In this document: in pieces, positions 10,491 to 22,922 of the stretch
Layout: the number at the start of each line of letters is the position of its first letter
How positions within the stretch are numbered: position 1 is the stretch's first letter
Source: Liopterus haemorrhoidalis
Taxonomy: Eukaryota; Arthropoda; Insecta; Coleoptera; Dytiscidae
DNA: 64,000 nt
Assembly (NCBI GenBank): GCA_963971575.1
Contig: OZ020612.1
Coordinates: 31,971,916 to 32,035,915, forward strand
Reading direction: 5' to 3'
Notes under the pieces: generated by a model
Told to the model about the DNA's origin: nothing
The model's input: the letters and a program-made list of their open reading frames with translations, nothing else
Database searches by the model: none
Position numbers and translations under genes: made by a program

Positions 10491-13400
10491 ATATTTTTAT
10501 TAATAAGTTTGTAAGAGAATATCTATAACCTATAACGTGCATTAAATGACAGTTCAGTTGTCTGTTTTATCAACTGTGAGGTGTGACTACCGTTTCGTAA
10601 CTAAAACGCGTTTTCAGGTAACCACTGGGTAACCACAACTTACCATGACTTTACCGTAACCGCGACCGCGGTAGTTAGGTGTACAGTTACGGAACATAGT
10701 ATTAGTGTAGTCGTTATGTGCTGCCATCTGTATAGAGTTTGCAGTGGGATATTGTAAATCTTGTCCTATAAATCGTAGAAATAAAAAAATAATAAAGCAT
10801 TGAAAAAATAATAATAAAGAAAAAAAATTCACATTTTTCTTACTTTCATCAAAACCAAATATTTTTTAAAATAATTATTTTTCTGCTAATAATAATTTTA
10901 ATCAAAAATGTCGAATATCACGGAAGGATAACGTTTTTCTGTGTTTTGTTTCGTAAAAAAACCGATCCGTGTATTTCACAACAAAATTAATAATTGTGAA
11001 GTGATTTTTTAATGAAAAAACACAACTGTCATTTTTACTAATTTAATGTCAACACTCAAAACAAAAATTCACAGCACACTACTGTCCAATACATAAACAA
11101 TAATTTCTTACAATTCTATCAATTATTATAAAAAGTGTTCGTAGAATATTCACTATTATTGCATCTTATAATAATTATAAAAAGTGTTCGTAGAAAATTC
11201 ACTATTATTGCATCAACAATATATTTTAAACAATTTTGACATAAATAATTAACATATGCGCGCCTCTATCGGGGAATGAAGAAACGACCGGTCGAACATA
11301 CCGAACATACGAACATACAAACAGGCGTATTATATTATAGGATTATTAATGATGATAATGTAAATTAGATAATAAACAAAGTTAAAAATGAATTATTTAT
11401 TATCTTTATTTTCATCTTAGGATTTTGTAGATATGACCACCGAAACACCCTTACAACATCACTCATGTTCTGTCTGTCTGTCTGCCAGTGTGTACATTAG
11501 AAATTGTAGCCAAACGGCTAAACATAGAAAATTGAAATTTGGCATGCTTTGATCCAGAAAAATACATAGAGTTAAAAAAAACATATCACGAGGTAAATAT
11601 AAACAAATATGTAGTAATAAAAAAATATATTGTTTTAAATGTTATGGGGTATTAAATGAAATCTCTTAATGCGTCGATAAACAAACAAATTTTTATTTTT
11701 GAAAAATCATTTTTTTTTATCGAATTTCAACAAAAATATGTCAAAGAACTTTTATCCCCTAGCAACGATTATAAATTCTAAGTAATGTACATTGATCTAA
11801 ACCAGAAACGTACAAGAGGAATTTTTAATCAGATTTCGTTTTTGGAAAATATTGCAGTTTTTGTTTTTTTTTTTTGACAAAATTAATTTTTTTTTTTTTT
11901 TTAATAATGGCTAAATAATGGCTAATAATGTTATGGATTTTTTGTATTTGTATCTAAGGTAGTGTGAGACGGCATTGAAATTTTATGATTATTCTTCAAA
12001 TAAAACTAGACGCTAATTTTAAATGGAAGGATATTTTTTATTAGGTAAAAGTAGATATTTTAATTAATTGGTATAGTTCATTTCTTTTGTTAGTCGGTTA
12101 CTTAGTTAAAATTTTTGGCGCACAGCAACAAAGGCTATTTGCGCCTAACGCAGCCCATCTCTTTGGTTAGTCGGAACTAAACGGAAGTATATTTTTGAAA
12201 AGTTGTAACGCAAATCGAGCTTGCCTAGGTTATTTGATGTTTCATGTTGGCATTTATTATAAAGTGAAAATTATTATAAAAAAACAGCTGTGGCCAGCAC
12301 AGGACCGACCGCCATCATAAAGTACTTGTTTAATTTATGCTACTTTATCAAAAAATGTCTCAAACAAAAGTTGTTAGTTATTGTTTGTATAGCAATTTTT
12401 GTTAAATAAATTTTTTCGAAATATGTCTCTGTTGTGTAAATTCCATTTCTAGTTAACCGATTTTGACCAAAAGTTGATCAACTCGTGCCATTGATGTCAA
12501 AAGCTTAAATATGAAGTTTCATAAAAATCCTTTTAGCCGAATTTGCTCTGCACGTGTACACAGACCGACAGACATCATGCTAAAAATAGTCAAAACGTTA
12601 TGTAGAGACCTCAATTCGTGGAGATCCATCGAAATCTCGAAATGTAAAAATCGGTATGATCACAATACCTCCCTTATATATGTTGGTGGTCGGTAAAAAT
12701 AGAATATAAAATTAGTATTTTTGAGAAATATAAGTATGATTTACAAAAGTTTAAACAAAACGGCCAAAAGCTCGATTCATCCGATAAAAGTTACTAAATT
12801 TCAAAATCTAGTTTCGCTTAAACTTTGGAATAGACTATATATAGGTTTTTATGTTTTAGTCGAGAAGGAACTTTCAGCATAAAGTTATATTATAATATTA
12901 TTACCCATGAGCACTTTAAAAACAAATACCTGATATTTGCCGTGTATTCATTATAATAATATTCGTAATATATATGTAATAAAATATACATATATGAAAT
13001 AAAATATACATATATGTAATATACGTATATATTGTGATGTTATTTTATTAGCTTGTCAGTACCAAGAAACTGTTTCAGTCAGCTGCTGCCTCTTAAAATA
13101 TTATTATAGCGTAAAATGCAGTACCCTGTGACAAGTATTCATAAATGTAGATTTAACGATACGGTTTTAGAAGTGATAAATTGCCAGTACTAGCATACGG
13201 AAATATGTTGGGTCATTGACAGTCTCGAAAACTCATTCAATATTTGAAATATAAAATATATTAATAAACTTCCACATAATATACCTACCTACAGACTTGT
13301 TTTATGTAATTATTGTTAACATGATCAATTAGTTTCATCTTCTTTACTGTAACTCAGTGGCGCACCCAGCCAATGGTCCTCAGCAAAATTTTAGTCTACA

Positions 13401-14681
13401 TATACAATAAATTTATTTAACAGTACATTTGTGCTCCGCGGTAAAAAATTAAATATTTTACTGGTCCGTGGTATGTTTTCGGTTGAGAAACACTGTTTTA
13501 TAGAACACTCGCAACAGACCATGGAAAATCACCATAAGTTGGTTTCTTATGGTAGCATATGTTTTTTTAAAAGACATTTTATAATTTAGAGGTTATGAGT
13601 GCATATTTTAACATGTGGTCTAAAACAGGGATGGGCAAGATCCGGTACGCGGGCCAGTTCCGGCCCTCGAAAGTCCGAAATTCATCCTGCGGTCTTTATC
13701 AAAATATGTATAATGAAACATCACTCCATAAAAAGTATTTATTAAAAGTTGCATTATTAATTTGCTTCTTAGTATAAATAAAATAAAATTAGGCTTGCCT
13801 TCTCAATTCAATTTCATCATATTTCTGTTTACGGTTGTATAACTAGCTGGAGTACCCATACTTTTTTGTAATGTAGATATATTTTTTCTGTAACGCAAAT
13901 GATAAGTGAGATATTTCAATTTCAAATAGAACACAAAATAAATTATTCTTTATTCTAAATCAATCTCTTGTATATATTTTTAATGTTGAGTAAATAATAA
14001 GTGAGATACTTCGTTTATAGGTAGCTCACCCCATAGTTTCCAAATATATAGGTATCTTAATAAAAACTGCATTGAAAAGAAAAAAAAAAAATGTTTCCTC
14101 ACACACATTTTTGATTTAAGTAAATAATAAGTGAGACATTTCAAGATTTTAGTTTTAGGGTGGGGAGTATTATTTGGGGAGTTACGGGGGAAAACAAATA
14201 TTTATCCAATTGAAATAATTTATACAACAGAAAAGATTTGATTTCTTATCATAAACAATTTTAGTTATATACGTTTTTGTTGTTGTCAATAATAAGGGAG
14301 ATATTTCAATAGTTTTGCTTTAGAGTCTCCTCCACATAACTCCCCAAATATTGATAGTGTCCTGACTATAAATATTTTTTGTTACACATATGTGTCTGTT
14401 AAGTCAATAATAAGGGAGATATTTTAAGTTTTTTAATAAACAGTTTTAACCCCAAAACACTAAAATAAATATTTTGAGATGCTGTTTAGCTTATATCCGA
14501 ATCCTGATTTTTACTCTATCATCATAGCAAATTGCCTTTTTTGCGTGAATCTCGAACAGCAGACAGACAGACAAAGATTGATTTTTTAAATCTCAAACTT
14601 TATTAATCTAGATGGTACAAATGTGTTTGTTATATTAAGCGGATTTTTTTTTTTTTCAATAAATTAATTGTAGTTTTTTCT
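10491..14681. repeat. Large near-identical direct duplication, copy 2
   Basis: It matches 4835-9026. It contains the right part of the TIR element (10491-10701), the TTA duplication (10702-10704), the 5' part of the minus-strand family-1 Helitron (to 11342, where TC reads on the minus strand) and R2. Its left flank differs from that of copy 1. It keeps 'gtgttcgtagaatattc' where copy 1 has a deletion, so copy 2 is here closer to the family sequence. Confidence 0.85.
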
Positions 14682-14774
14682 TCTTTTTTTGTAACCTAAA
14701 CTGTGTAGCCTAAAAATAGTAATACTGTAGCAAAAATTATATATGTCATGACTCATAAAATATATGTATATGCG

Positions 14775-15409
14775 TGCTCTACCATCTAACAAGACATGCC
14801 TATGGTATTGAACCAAATAGCGGTTATACCGTACGTCCTTTCTGACATAGAATCGGTGGTGGAAAATTCAAATTGCCGAATTTATTGGAATTACTCCTTC
14901 CCACCTCGAGGTTACTGACAGCCACTAAACGGACATAACCCTCCTGGATATCGAGACCAAACAGATGTTTGTGATCGAATTCTCAAGTCCAGCTGAGAAG
15001 AATATCTCTCTCAAGGAGGAGAAAAGAGGTCCAAGTATATGGACCTCTTGTCCGAGCTTAGAAAGCTGTATCCCGGGTATAAAGTTAAGCTTATAGTCCT
15101 GATAGTTGGTGTTTTGGGTAGTATGAAAGCTTCCTATCGAAGGGAAATCGAGTCCATTCCCGCCCTGCAGATCTTCTGCCAACTCTTTGATTTGCAGGAT
15201 GCAGAAAGCAGTGCTGCTCGGATCACTCCGCATTGTGCGGGCACTGGATCTAACGAAATTTCCGCGGCTGCATATCGCCAGGGTTTGGGATGCAGTAGTG
15301 TGTATTTAGCTCCACTAGTCTCTAGTATGGCGCGGCTCAAAGGTCGCTGAAGTTTGAGATTAGTGGACCCTTGTCAAGACCTAACAAACCCCATAATAAT
15401 AATAATAAT
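14775..15409 (+). pseudogene. Dong/R4-like LINE, 5'-truncated, REL-endonuclease end
   Basis: Translated in pieces, the plus strand reads a P-Y-V-x-S-D-I-E-S-V-V-E-N segment, then (after a stop and frameshift) I-T-L-L-D-I-E-T-K-Q-M-F-V-I-E-F-S-S-P. The D...(x)n..E-F layout matches the PD-(D/E)XK core of restriction-like endonucleases that end R2/R4/Dong-type LINEs. A further ~100-residue open frame follows (15039-15350). The insertion ends in (TAA)n at 15393-15409. Frameshifts and a TAA in the PDI region show it is dead. The relative at 54998-56497 (minus strand) carries more of the protein. Confidence 0.6.
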
Positions 15410-15513
15410 TATGCATTAAATGTTAAAATTTTACAATCGTCAATCGGTACATTACATTATAATCCTAGTACAAGGAGGGTAAAAAAAATGTGACAGAGAT
15501 GGATACTATAGTT

Positions 15514-15760
15514 TACTCGGTAGACTGAGCCTCATCCCAAATCACTGAAGTGACTTTCTCGGTATTCTGCAGTGGTTTAAACGCCTTAGATATTAAATAT
15601 CTCTTTAAAACCCTTTTGAATTTTAAAGGGGACAAAAGTTTGATGCTGGTCGGGAGAACGTTATAGAACTTTATAGCCAGGTAATTTAAGCTGTACCTTG
15701 ACTTCTCTAACCACTTAAAGTCAGGGCGTATTTCGTTCTTATTTCTCGTGGCGTGTAAAA
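15514..15760 (-). pseudogene. LINE polyprotein C-terminal fragment (APE-type)
   Basis: About 82 codons ending in a stop at 15514-15516 read H-A-T-R-N-K-N-E-I-R-P at the start, L-E-K-S-R-Y-S-L-N-Y in the middle and K-F-Y-N-V-L-P-x-S-I-K, then F-K-R-V-L-K-R-Y-L. This is the usual C-terminal tail of Jockey/CR1-type reverse transcriptases ('R.K.D.....K....Y...K.FN.LP..IK......F+..L+..L'). The fragment is open throughout but truncated at its 5' side by the MITE starting at 15766. Confidence 0.6.
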
Positions 15761-15765
15761 TAATA

Positions 15766-16030
15766 CAGTGCGATCATAAATTCATGACCGTTATGCAATA
15801 CTTGACAGAAATATTTTATCAAATTTATTTCCAAGGACATGCACACATAAACAGATATTAAGTTAGCAACACATATTTTCGTTGTTCCTCGGGTCAGATC
15901 GGGCAAACGAAGTAATATGATTGGGTTTTTGTTAAATTGGGATATTCAACTGTGAATTAGAATACAGTTTTGATATTTTTAAACTCATTGTTTACTGTTA
16001 TGTAACGGTCAAGAAATTATGATCGCTCGG
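15766..16030. mobile_element. Tc1/mariner-like MITE (265 bp)
   Basis: The left end CAGTGCGATCATAAATTC and the right end ..AATTATGATCGCTCGG are inverted repeats of about 30 bp that also share 'tgaccgtta'. TA flanks both ends (15764-15765, 16031-16032), the Tc1/mariner target. There is no transposase frame. Confidence 0.65.
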
Positions 16031-16189
16031 TATATACCTAAATATAGTCTATTTCATTATGTACTTCCATAAAATATACACAAATCTATTATAAAAGGGC
16101 AAAATTTATCAAGGCTACCTTAAATAAATCGCAGTCGTTATACCTGTAAATAAATATGAATATCTTATTCAGATTATTATGCTTATTCA

Positions 16190-18345
16190 TTTTTAGGGTT
16201 TTGTAGGTATGACCACCAAAAAACCCTTATAACGTCACTCATGTGTCTGTCTGTACGGCAGAAATTGTAGTCAAACGGTTTAACATAGAAAGTTGAAATT
16301 TGGCATGCTTATACAATTCTTTGACCCACATGTAGGAAAAATACTAAGAGTTAAAAAACATATCTCGAGATAAATATAAACAAATATATATTTAATAATT
16401 TTTAATTTTTTTAAATTTTGAGTAGCTTATCAAATGAAACCATTAGTACGTGGAACAACAGACACATTTTTATTTTTGAAAAATCAATTTTTGTTATGGG
16501 ATTTTAGGCAAAAATATGTCAAATCTTTTGTCCCCCACCCTATCCCAAAAGGGTTGATCTAAAAATCTGAAAAAATCTCCATAATGAACATTGGTGGGAA
16601 CCGGAATAGTTCAACAGGAATTTTTTTATCAGTTCAGATTTTCGAAAAATTTTTCGTCGTCGATATATATATATTTTTTTAAAATTTATTGTGTGGTATC
16701 AAACGAAAGCTCTTAGGACGTAGATTAAGGAACGAAAAGGAGTTTTTAAAATTATTTTTTTTAAACACGATTTTAGCAAAAAAAATGTGCTAAAAAAGTT
16801 CTTATCCCGCCCCTTTTACCCAAAAAGGTTAAACTAAAAATCTGAACAAATTAAAGGTTTTTTGACAAAATTAATTATTTTTTTAATTTATGGCTAAATT
16901 ATGACTAATAATGTTGTGCATTTTTGTATTTATGGCTAACAATTGTTTTTTTTTTTTTTAACTAAAAATACAATATTTTTTTTTTTTAACAGCTGAGCAG
17001 CTGAGAACCAATTTCCTATGTATAGACTCCATAAACTTCTTATGAAATACTTTTAAATCATTGTAACAATAGCACACTGTTAATACTGAGAAATACGTTT
17101 CTGAAATTGAAAAAAATAAAGCCATTTATCAATATATTATTTATTAACCTAATGAAGACTTGAATAGGAAGCAAATGTAAAAAAAAAACAATTTTTGGCA
17201 AATAATTTAAATTTTTTTGAAAAAAATTAAATAAAAGCTCTTAGTACATAAATAACGAATAAAAGTAACTATCAAAAAACCGTAGATTTTGATGTGTTAT
17301 AGAATAAATATTCCTAAACATCCAGTATTATGTTGGCTTCTTACGCTTATTAAATACCTACAAAACCCTGAAATGTGTGAAAATTTACACTTCACATCAA
17401 TTTTTTATGTCTAGTGTTAGATAATAATACGTGGCACCGTGTTTTTTTTTTTTTTTAATTACTCTGGGCAGTATTGAAGTTGATACTGACAACCAGACAA
17501 TTCATTTTGTAAACAGACTACGAAAACTCACGGTATCGATAAATACAGTACTGTAATAGCTACTTGTGTACCATGGCCAAAAAGTCGATCTTTATGGTCC
17601 GTACTGAATTTGATGACCGAGGAGCAGTCCAAGCCTTCAAACAGATGAGGGCGAAAAGAACTTTTTGGCAAAGGTGCACATTATATTTTTTTGAACGAAC
17701 AAAAGTAATTTTTATTACATTAGTGGTGGCGTTTATTGATAAGTTATATACCTAGCTTTCTTTCTTGATATAAAAAATCAGCTGTGGCCACCACAGGACC
17801 GACCGCCATCATAAAGTACTTGTATAAAATACATTCTAGCAGCAGAGTAGAAATAACTTGGCCAAATATTTTCTAACAGATATATTATTTATCATGACCA
17901 TGGAAACGTTACATGTAAGTATGAAAAAATTTCGAAAAATTTTTCAAATTTTTTTCGTTTTATCAAAAAATGTCTCAAATAAAAGTTGTTAGTTATTGCT
18001 TTTATATCAACTTTTGTTCAATAAATTTTTTCGAAATATTTTTCTGTTGTGAAATATTCGCAAAAATCTTAAAATCGACACGAGTAAACTGCCATTTATA
18101 GTCAACCGATTTTTACCAAAAGTTGATCAACTCGTGCCATTGATGGCAGAATCTTAAATATGAAGTTTCATAAAAATCCTTTCAGCCCAATTTGCACGTG
18201 TACACAGACCGACAGACATCATGCTAAAAATAGTCAAAACGTTATGTAGGGACCTCAATTCGTGGAGATCCATCAAAATCTCGAAATGTCAAAATCGGTA
18301 TGATCACAATACCTCCCTTATATATGTTGGCGGTCGGTAAAAATT
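16190..18345. repeat. Diverged copy of dispersed repeat R2
   Basis: Shared landmarks with R2 (5681-9026) occur in the same order: 'agggttttgtaggtatgacc', 'aaatttggcatgctt', 'gaccgaccgccatcataaag' (near 17797), 'aaaagttgatcaactcgtgc' and 'cctcaattcgtggagatcca'. Divergence is far greater than between the duplicated copies, so this is an older insertion. Short frames inside have no recognised domain. Confidence 0.65.
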
Positions 18346-19226
18346 GCCTAGTAAATGCCCAGTTAGGCAAAGGAAATAAACTGATTTAAAAAATAAACTA
18401 TAAATATCTGTAAAACAATTATAAAGGGTAGCGAATATTTAAGCCATCTTCGTCACAGATTGCAGAAACAGAAATTAATATGGAGCTACTGCTCATGTTA
18501 AACAGCAACTTAGGTTATTCATATTTAATAATTACAGGAAAAAATAGATAATAATAATTTTAAGAAAATAAGTTGCGTTAATTTGTTGGCAAGCACACCA
18601 CAAAACTTCTTTAAAAACTACATTTTTACATTTACTTAAAAAAATATTCAGACTGCTGTAGGAGTTTCCCATTATTACTCCAATTGGTTATGCCCTTCAC
18701 CTTAACGTCCGTCGCACGTTAAGACGTCAAATCGGGATCGGTGAGAGCTAAATCAATCGTAGGAATTAAAACTGGATTTCCTTAGAAAGGGCCAGTTATA
18801 ACAGTGGTAGTTATTAGAACAACCAATTATTTTCAAACAACTTTGTCACCACCAGGTGTGTGCAATTACATAAGCCCTTTTTTGTGTTGAAGTTTCGTAA
18901 CAACATAATTATTGCCCCAACGTTTAAGTTTAATTTGTGACGTGACATTATGTTGCAGACTCGCCCTTCAAAAGGTTCAGAACTTCTTCGTTGATGCTTG
19001 TGGCATCTTCATTTCGCAGGCTCGCCCCCTTTTTGCATTTTCTAGGTTTAGGATTTTTCTCATCTTAAGAATGTTTCCAGGAAACCGCATGACAAATTTC
19101 AACTTTCAAGGTCACCGGGAAAAAAATATTTTAAGGGTTGGCTAAAGTAAATTTAAGTGTTCTTTTGAATAAATAAATAAAAAATGTATTTTATTTTATA
19201 AATAAATATTTTATAACTATAGTCTA
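18346..19226. other. No gene seen; one unit of an AGCCAACCCTTAAAATA-type repeat
   Basis: A 77-codon plus-strand frame (18912-19145) has no recognisable domain. At about 19130-19200 there is one unit, on the minus strand, of the ~60-bp repeat that is tandem at 23535-23830. A perfect 8-bp palindrome arm pair (CTTAACGT..ACGTTAAG) lies near 18711-18733. Confidence 0.35.
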
Positions 19227-19600
19227 TCTCAGAAAGAGCGATAGTAATAAAATTTATTATTTGTAAAAAGTTATTGTTTTTTCACACAGCGGTACACAAA
19301 ATATGAATTGTTCGAAACGAAATATTGTTAAAAAACAACCGAGTGTGCCGCACATCTTATATGGGAATACGAACTAGGGTTAAACACAACAGATCATAAA
19401 AATTTTACCGTAAAATTTTGAAGAAAAATATTTCACAGGAATGCGTTTAATGATATGATAAATATGGTCACAGGCGTGCGTTTAATAAAATGATAAATAG
19501 TAATATAGAAATACACAAAACCAATTTAAACGTGTTTAAAATGTGCACGCCACTGGTACCTGCCTGACAAAAAGATTTATTACTATCGCTCTTTCTCAGA
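19227..19600. mobile_element. MITE with 25-bp TIRs and TA flanks (374 bp)
   Basis: Left TIR 19227-19251 (TCTCAGAAAGAGCGATAGTA...) and right TIR 19576-19600 match at 24 of 25 positions as inverted repeats, and both are flanked by TA. It is non-coding, with a partial internal duplication around 'gtgcgtttaat'. The TA duplication fits Tc1/mariner. Its right end touches the TAA tail of the LINE at 19601. Confidence 0.7.
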
Positions 19601-19930
19601 TAATAATAATAATAATATATTTTATTTAGCCAATTATCTAAATATACAAAAAAAATCATACATATTGCCTTAATCATATTAATAACAGAAATAATAGATA
19701 TTAATAATCTTAGAATGTATTAATAATAGATAATAGAAAATAAAATAATTGTCCATAAAAATGGAGATCACCACAATGAACCTGAGTTCAGCGCGTGGCG
19801 TAGAAAAAAACAAAAAAACAAATACGAAAAGGTAGTGGACGGTGAATGTAGCTAACAAATAATTAATAAATTAGAATTTAATATCATTATAATCGAGGAT
19901 AAAAAGTGAGAGAAGAAGATAAATAAAATA

Positions 19931-22888
19931 TTAAAATAGTATCGCGTCGGTATTAATCGGCGATTGTAACCATTTCTTTACAATTATTTTATAGTTAAAT
20001 GTAGTCAAGTTCAAACTATTTGCATTTATGTATTGCTGTAATTTGTTATACACAACATTAATAAAGTGTTTATAGTAATACTTCGATTTCACTTTGCTAT
20101 ATTTTTGTGAAACAGCATTCGCTCTGGCTCTGGTTTCATAGTTGTGATTCAGAAATGTTATTAAAGCTGAATTTTTAATTATATGCCTAGCTATGGCGGA
20201 TAAATATAGTTTATCAATACTGAATATACAGCTTTCAGAAAACAGTGCCTGCGATGAATACATTTTTGGTTTTTTATACATTATTTTTATTATTAATTTT
20301 TGTAATATAAATAATTTATTTTTATAAACTGAAGCTGCACCACCCCAGCCAAGAATTCCATATTGTAAAATAGATTGGACGAGACCAAAGTAAAAAAAAA
20401 TTAATTTAGTGGGTGATAAAATATGTCGAAGTTTTTTAAATATAAAAATTATTTTACGTAAATTCGTACACATTGTATCAATCTGTTGATTCCACCTCAC
20501 ATGACAATCTATTTTTATTCCTAAATATTTTACGTAATTGGCCTTCCTGACAAGAGTGTTACAATTACAGTTGTAAGATGTTATGCAATCATGCAAAGGG
20601 ATGTCATCAAAGTTTGCCTGCGTATTGATGTTACATGAAAAAGACACAAAATTAGATTTACTTATATTGAGTGACAATTTGTTGCAATCAAGCCATAATT
20701 TTACAGTTCTAAGATCCTCAATGGCCATATTTCTTACCTCATTCCAGGAGTTACCTTCTATAAATAAAACCGTGTCATCCGCATAAGAGATGATTTTTGA
20801 ATTAAAATTAATTTTTAAAAGATCATTAATATAGGTAATAAACAACAAAGGTCCTAAAACGGTCCCCTGCGGAATACCACAAGTAATGATTTTTTCTGTA
20901 CTTACGAAATTATCAACAGAAGTGCATTGCTTTCTGTCCTTTAAATAACAAGTAATTAAATCCAGAGGAATACCTCTTATGCCATACGATTCTAATTTTT
21001 TAATAAGAAGTTTGTGATTTACAGTATCAAATGCTTTTGCCAGATCAAGGAATATAGCCATAGAAGGTTGAGAACTGTCAAGAGCTTTATAAATGTTATC
21101 CGTTAGTTTGATAATAGCATCAGTGGTAGATCTGCCAGGTCTAAAGCCAAACTGATTATTAGACAGTAAGTTATTTTCAGAGAAAAACGAATACATTCGT
21201 ACTGAAATCAATTTTTCAAAAATTTTACCTTTGTTGCTAATTAGTGATATTGGTCTATAATTATTTAGGTTGTTTTTATCTCCTCCTTTATGTATAGGTA
21301 CAACAAGTGACTTTTTTAGCAAATTAGGAAAATAGCCCTGCATGAAACAATAGTTGAATATTTCACACATGATAGGAACAATGTATTCTACTGCAGACTT
21401 CATTACGGCTAAAGTTATTTTGTCACATCCACAAGAACTTTTATTTGGAAGATTTTTAATGATTTCCAGAATCTCTGCTTCCGAACAAGGTTTTAGAAAA
21501 AATGAGTTATTATTATGCTGAATATTGTAGAGAAAACTAACATTATGATGTGTCTTAATTTCTTTAGAAAGTTTTTCGCCTATATTTATAAAGTAATCAT
21601 TAAATTCATTTGCGATATTTAACGGATTAGTGATTGTTGAGCCATTTATCGTTATACTATTTATTTTGTTTATGTCTTTATTACTGAAGTTGGTATATGA
21701 CTTAGCTGTTTTCCAGAAATTTTTGGGTGTACTATTATCATTAATTACTTTAGAAAAATAAACATTTTTTGCAATTTTTATTAATACTGGGATTTGTTTT
21801 TTGTAATGTTTGTAGATATTGTTTAAATTATTATTAAATGGGTCCAATTTCACAGATTTATATAATTTGTCTCTTATGTTGATTGATTTAATAATTCCTT
21901 TCGTTATCCAGGGAGATCTTCGTCTATTTTTACTGTTAATAGTAAGCAGAAATGAGGATTGATCAATGGCAGTTTTTAGGGTTAATACTAAATTATCTAA
22001 ATAAATGTCAACATTTTCATTCTTTAATTTTTTCCAATTTATGCTACTTAATTTATGAATTAATTTATTGTGATCCGTCACTGCAATTTTCTTAGAGCTG
22101 TTAGAATCATTAGTTTGTTTATTTTTGCTGCTTGTAATGACAAGAATAGTAGGATCGTGGTCAGTAATTTTTGATTTTAATATTATAGGTACAACTTTAA
22201 GAAAAATGTTAGATTTTATGAAATAATGATCGATACAACTTTTGCTACTACCAAACTCTCTAGTAAAATTATTTATATAGGATTTAAAGCCATGCTGGTA
22301 TAATACATTCAGGTACAGATTTTTAATTTCAGGATTATTAGAAGTTTCTGAAATGTCAATATTGATGTCCCCGCAAAAAATTTCAAATTTATTGTGACAG
22401 TAACTGATTATGTATTCGTTCAAGCTTTCAATAAACACATCATTTTCAAATGCAGGAGATTTATATACAGCTGTTAGCGAAGCTCTACAATTGTTTATAA
22501 GATATTCAACTCGCGTGAGTTGAAAATTATTAACTACGTAATTTTGAACGGTGTGTTTAATATCACTCTTTATAAAAATCACTACACCATCATTCTGATT
22601 GAATCTACTGTTGTTAAAATGAATACTGTAGCCATCAATATTGAACATGTCAGGATATTCAACAAACCAAGTTTCTGTGCAAATGACAATATCAAAGTCA
22701 AGCTGCAATGCGGTTAGCATTGTATGCAATTCATCATAATTTTTATCTAAACTACGTATATTAGTATGAAAAACATTGAAGGTATTAACCTTATAATTTT
22801 GTATAAATTTATTGAACTGTGGAATATCATTTATAATATTTGTTTTAATCTCTAAATTATCTAAATCAGAAAAATATTCAAAATCCAT
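19931..22888 (-). CDS. LINE ORF2: AP endonuclease plus reverse transcriptase (985 aa)
   Basis: This protein would nick target DNA and copy the element RNA by target-primed reverse transcription. Visible endonuclease landmarks are HTNIRS (about residues 41-46), TETWF (71-75, catalytic E72), GDIN (173-176), CIDHYF (218-223) and TDHDP (242-246). Reverse-transcriptase landmarks are YRPISLIS (about 544-551), FGFRPGRSTTD (580-590), FLDLAKAFD (613-621), GIPQG (671-675) and the catalytic YADD (702-705). After the RT comes a basic C-terminal tail without RNase H. The start is the first ATG after the ORF1 stop, 34 bp upstream. All catalytic residues I can place are present and there is no internal stop. 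It is typical in length for CR1-like ORF2. Whether the element is still active cannot be read, because its promoter and most of ORF1 are missing. Confidence 0.9.
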   Translation of the reverse strand: MDFEYFSDLDNLEIKTNIINDIPQFNKFIQNYKVNTFNVFHTNIRSLDKNYDELHTMLTALQLDFDIVICTETWFVEYPDMFNIDGYSIHFNNSRFNQNDGVVIFIKSDIKHTVQNYVVNNFQLTRVEYLINNCRASLTAVYKSPAFENDVFIESLNEYIISYCHNKFEIFCGDINIDISETSNNPEIKNLYLNVLYQHGFKSYINNFTREFGSSKSCIDHYFIKSNIFLKVVPIILKSKITDHDPTILVITSSKNKQTNDSNSSKKIAVTDHNKLIHKLSSINWKKLKNENVDIYLDNLVLTLKTAIDQSSFLLTINSKNRRRSPWITKGIIKSINIRDKLYKSVKLDPFNNNLNNIYKHYKKQIPVLIKIAKNVYFSKVINDNSTPKNFWKTAKSYTNFSNKDINKINSITINGSTITNPLNIANEFNDYFINIGEKLSKEIKTHHNVSFLYNIQHNNNSFFLKPCSEAEILEIIKNLPNKSSCGCDKITLAVMKSAVEYIVPIMCEIFNYCFMQGYFPNLLKKSLVVPIHKGGDKNNLNNYRPISLISNKGKIFEKLISVRMYSFFSENNLLSNNQFGFRPGRSTTDAIIKLTDNIYKALDSSQPSMAIFLDLAKAFDTVNHKLLIKKLESYGIRGIPLDLITCYLKDRKQCTSVDNFVSTEKIITCGIPQGTVLGPLLFITYINDLLKINFNSKIISYADDTVLFIEGNSWNEVRNMAIEDLRTVKLWLDCNKLSLNISKSNFVSFSCNINTQANFDDIPLHDCITSYNCNCNTLVRKANYVKYLGIKIDCHVRWNQQIDTMCTNLRKIIFIFKKLRHILSPTKLIFFYFGLVQSILQYGILGWGGAASVYKNKLFILQKLIIKIMYKKPKMYSSQALFSESCIFSIDKLYLSAIARHIIKNSALITFLNHNYETRARANAVSQKYSKVKSKYYYKHFINVVYNKLQQYINANSLNLTTFNYKIIVKKWLQSPINTDAILF

Positions 22889-22922
22889 AGTTTTCTAATT
22901 ATGAATTATATATTTATTTTAC

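Noticed and set aside
14925..15233. 102-codon minus-strand frame as a gene
   Set aside because: It is the antisense shadow of the REL-endonuclease remnant read on the plus strand.
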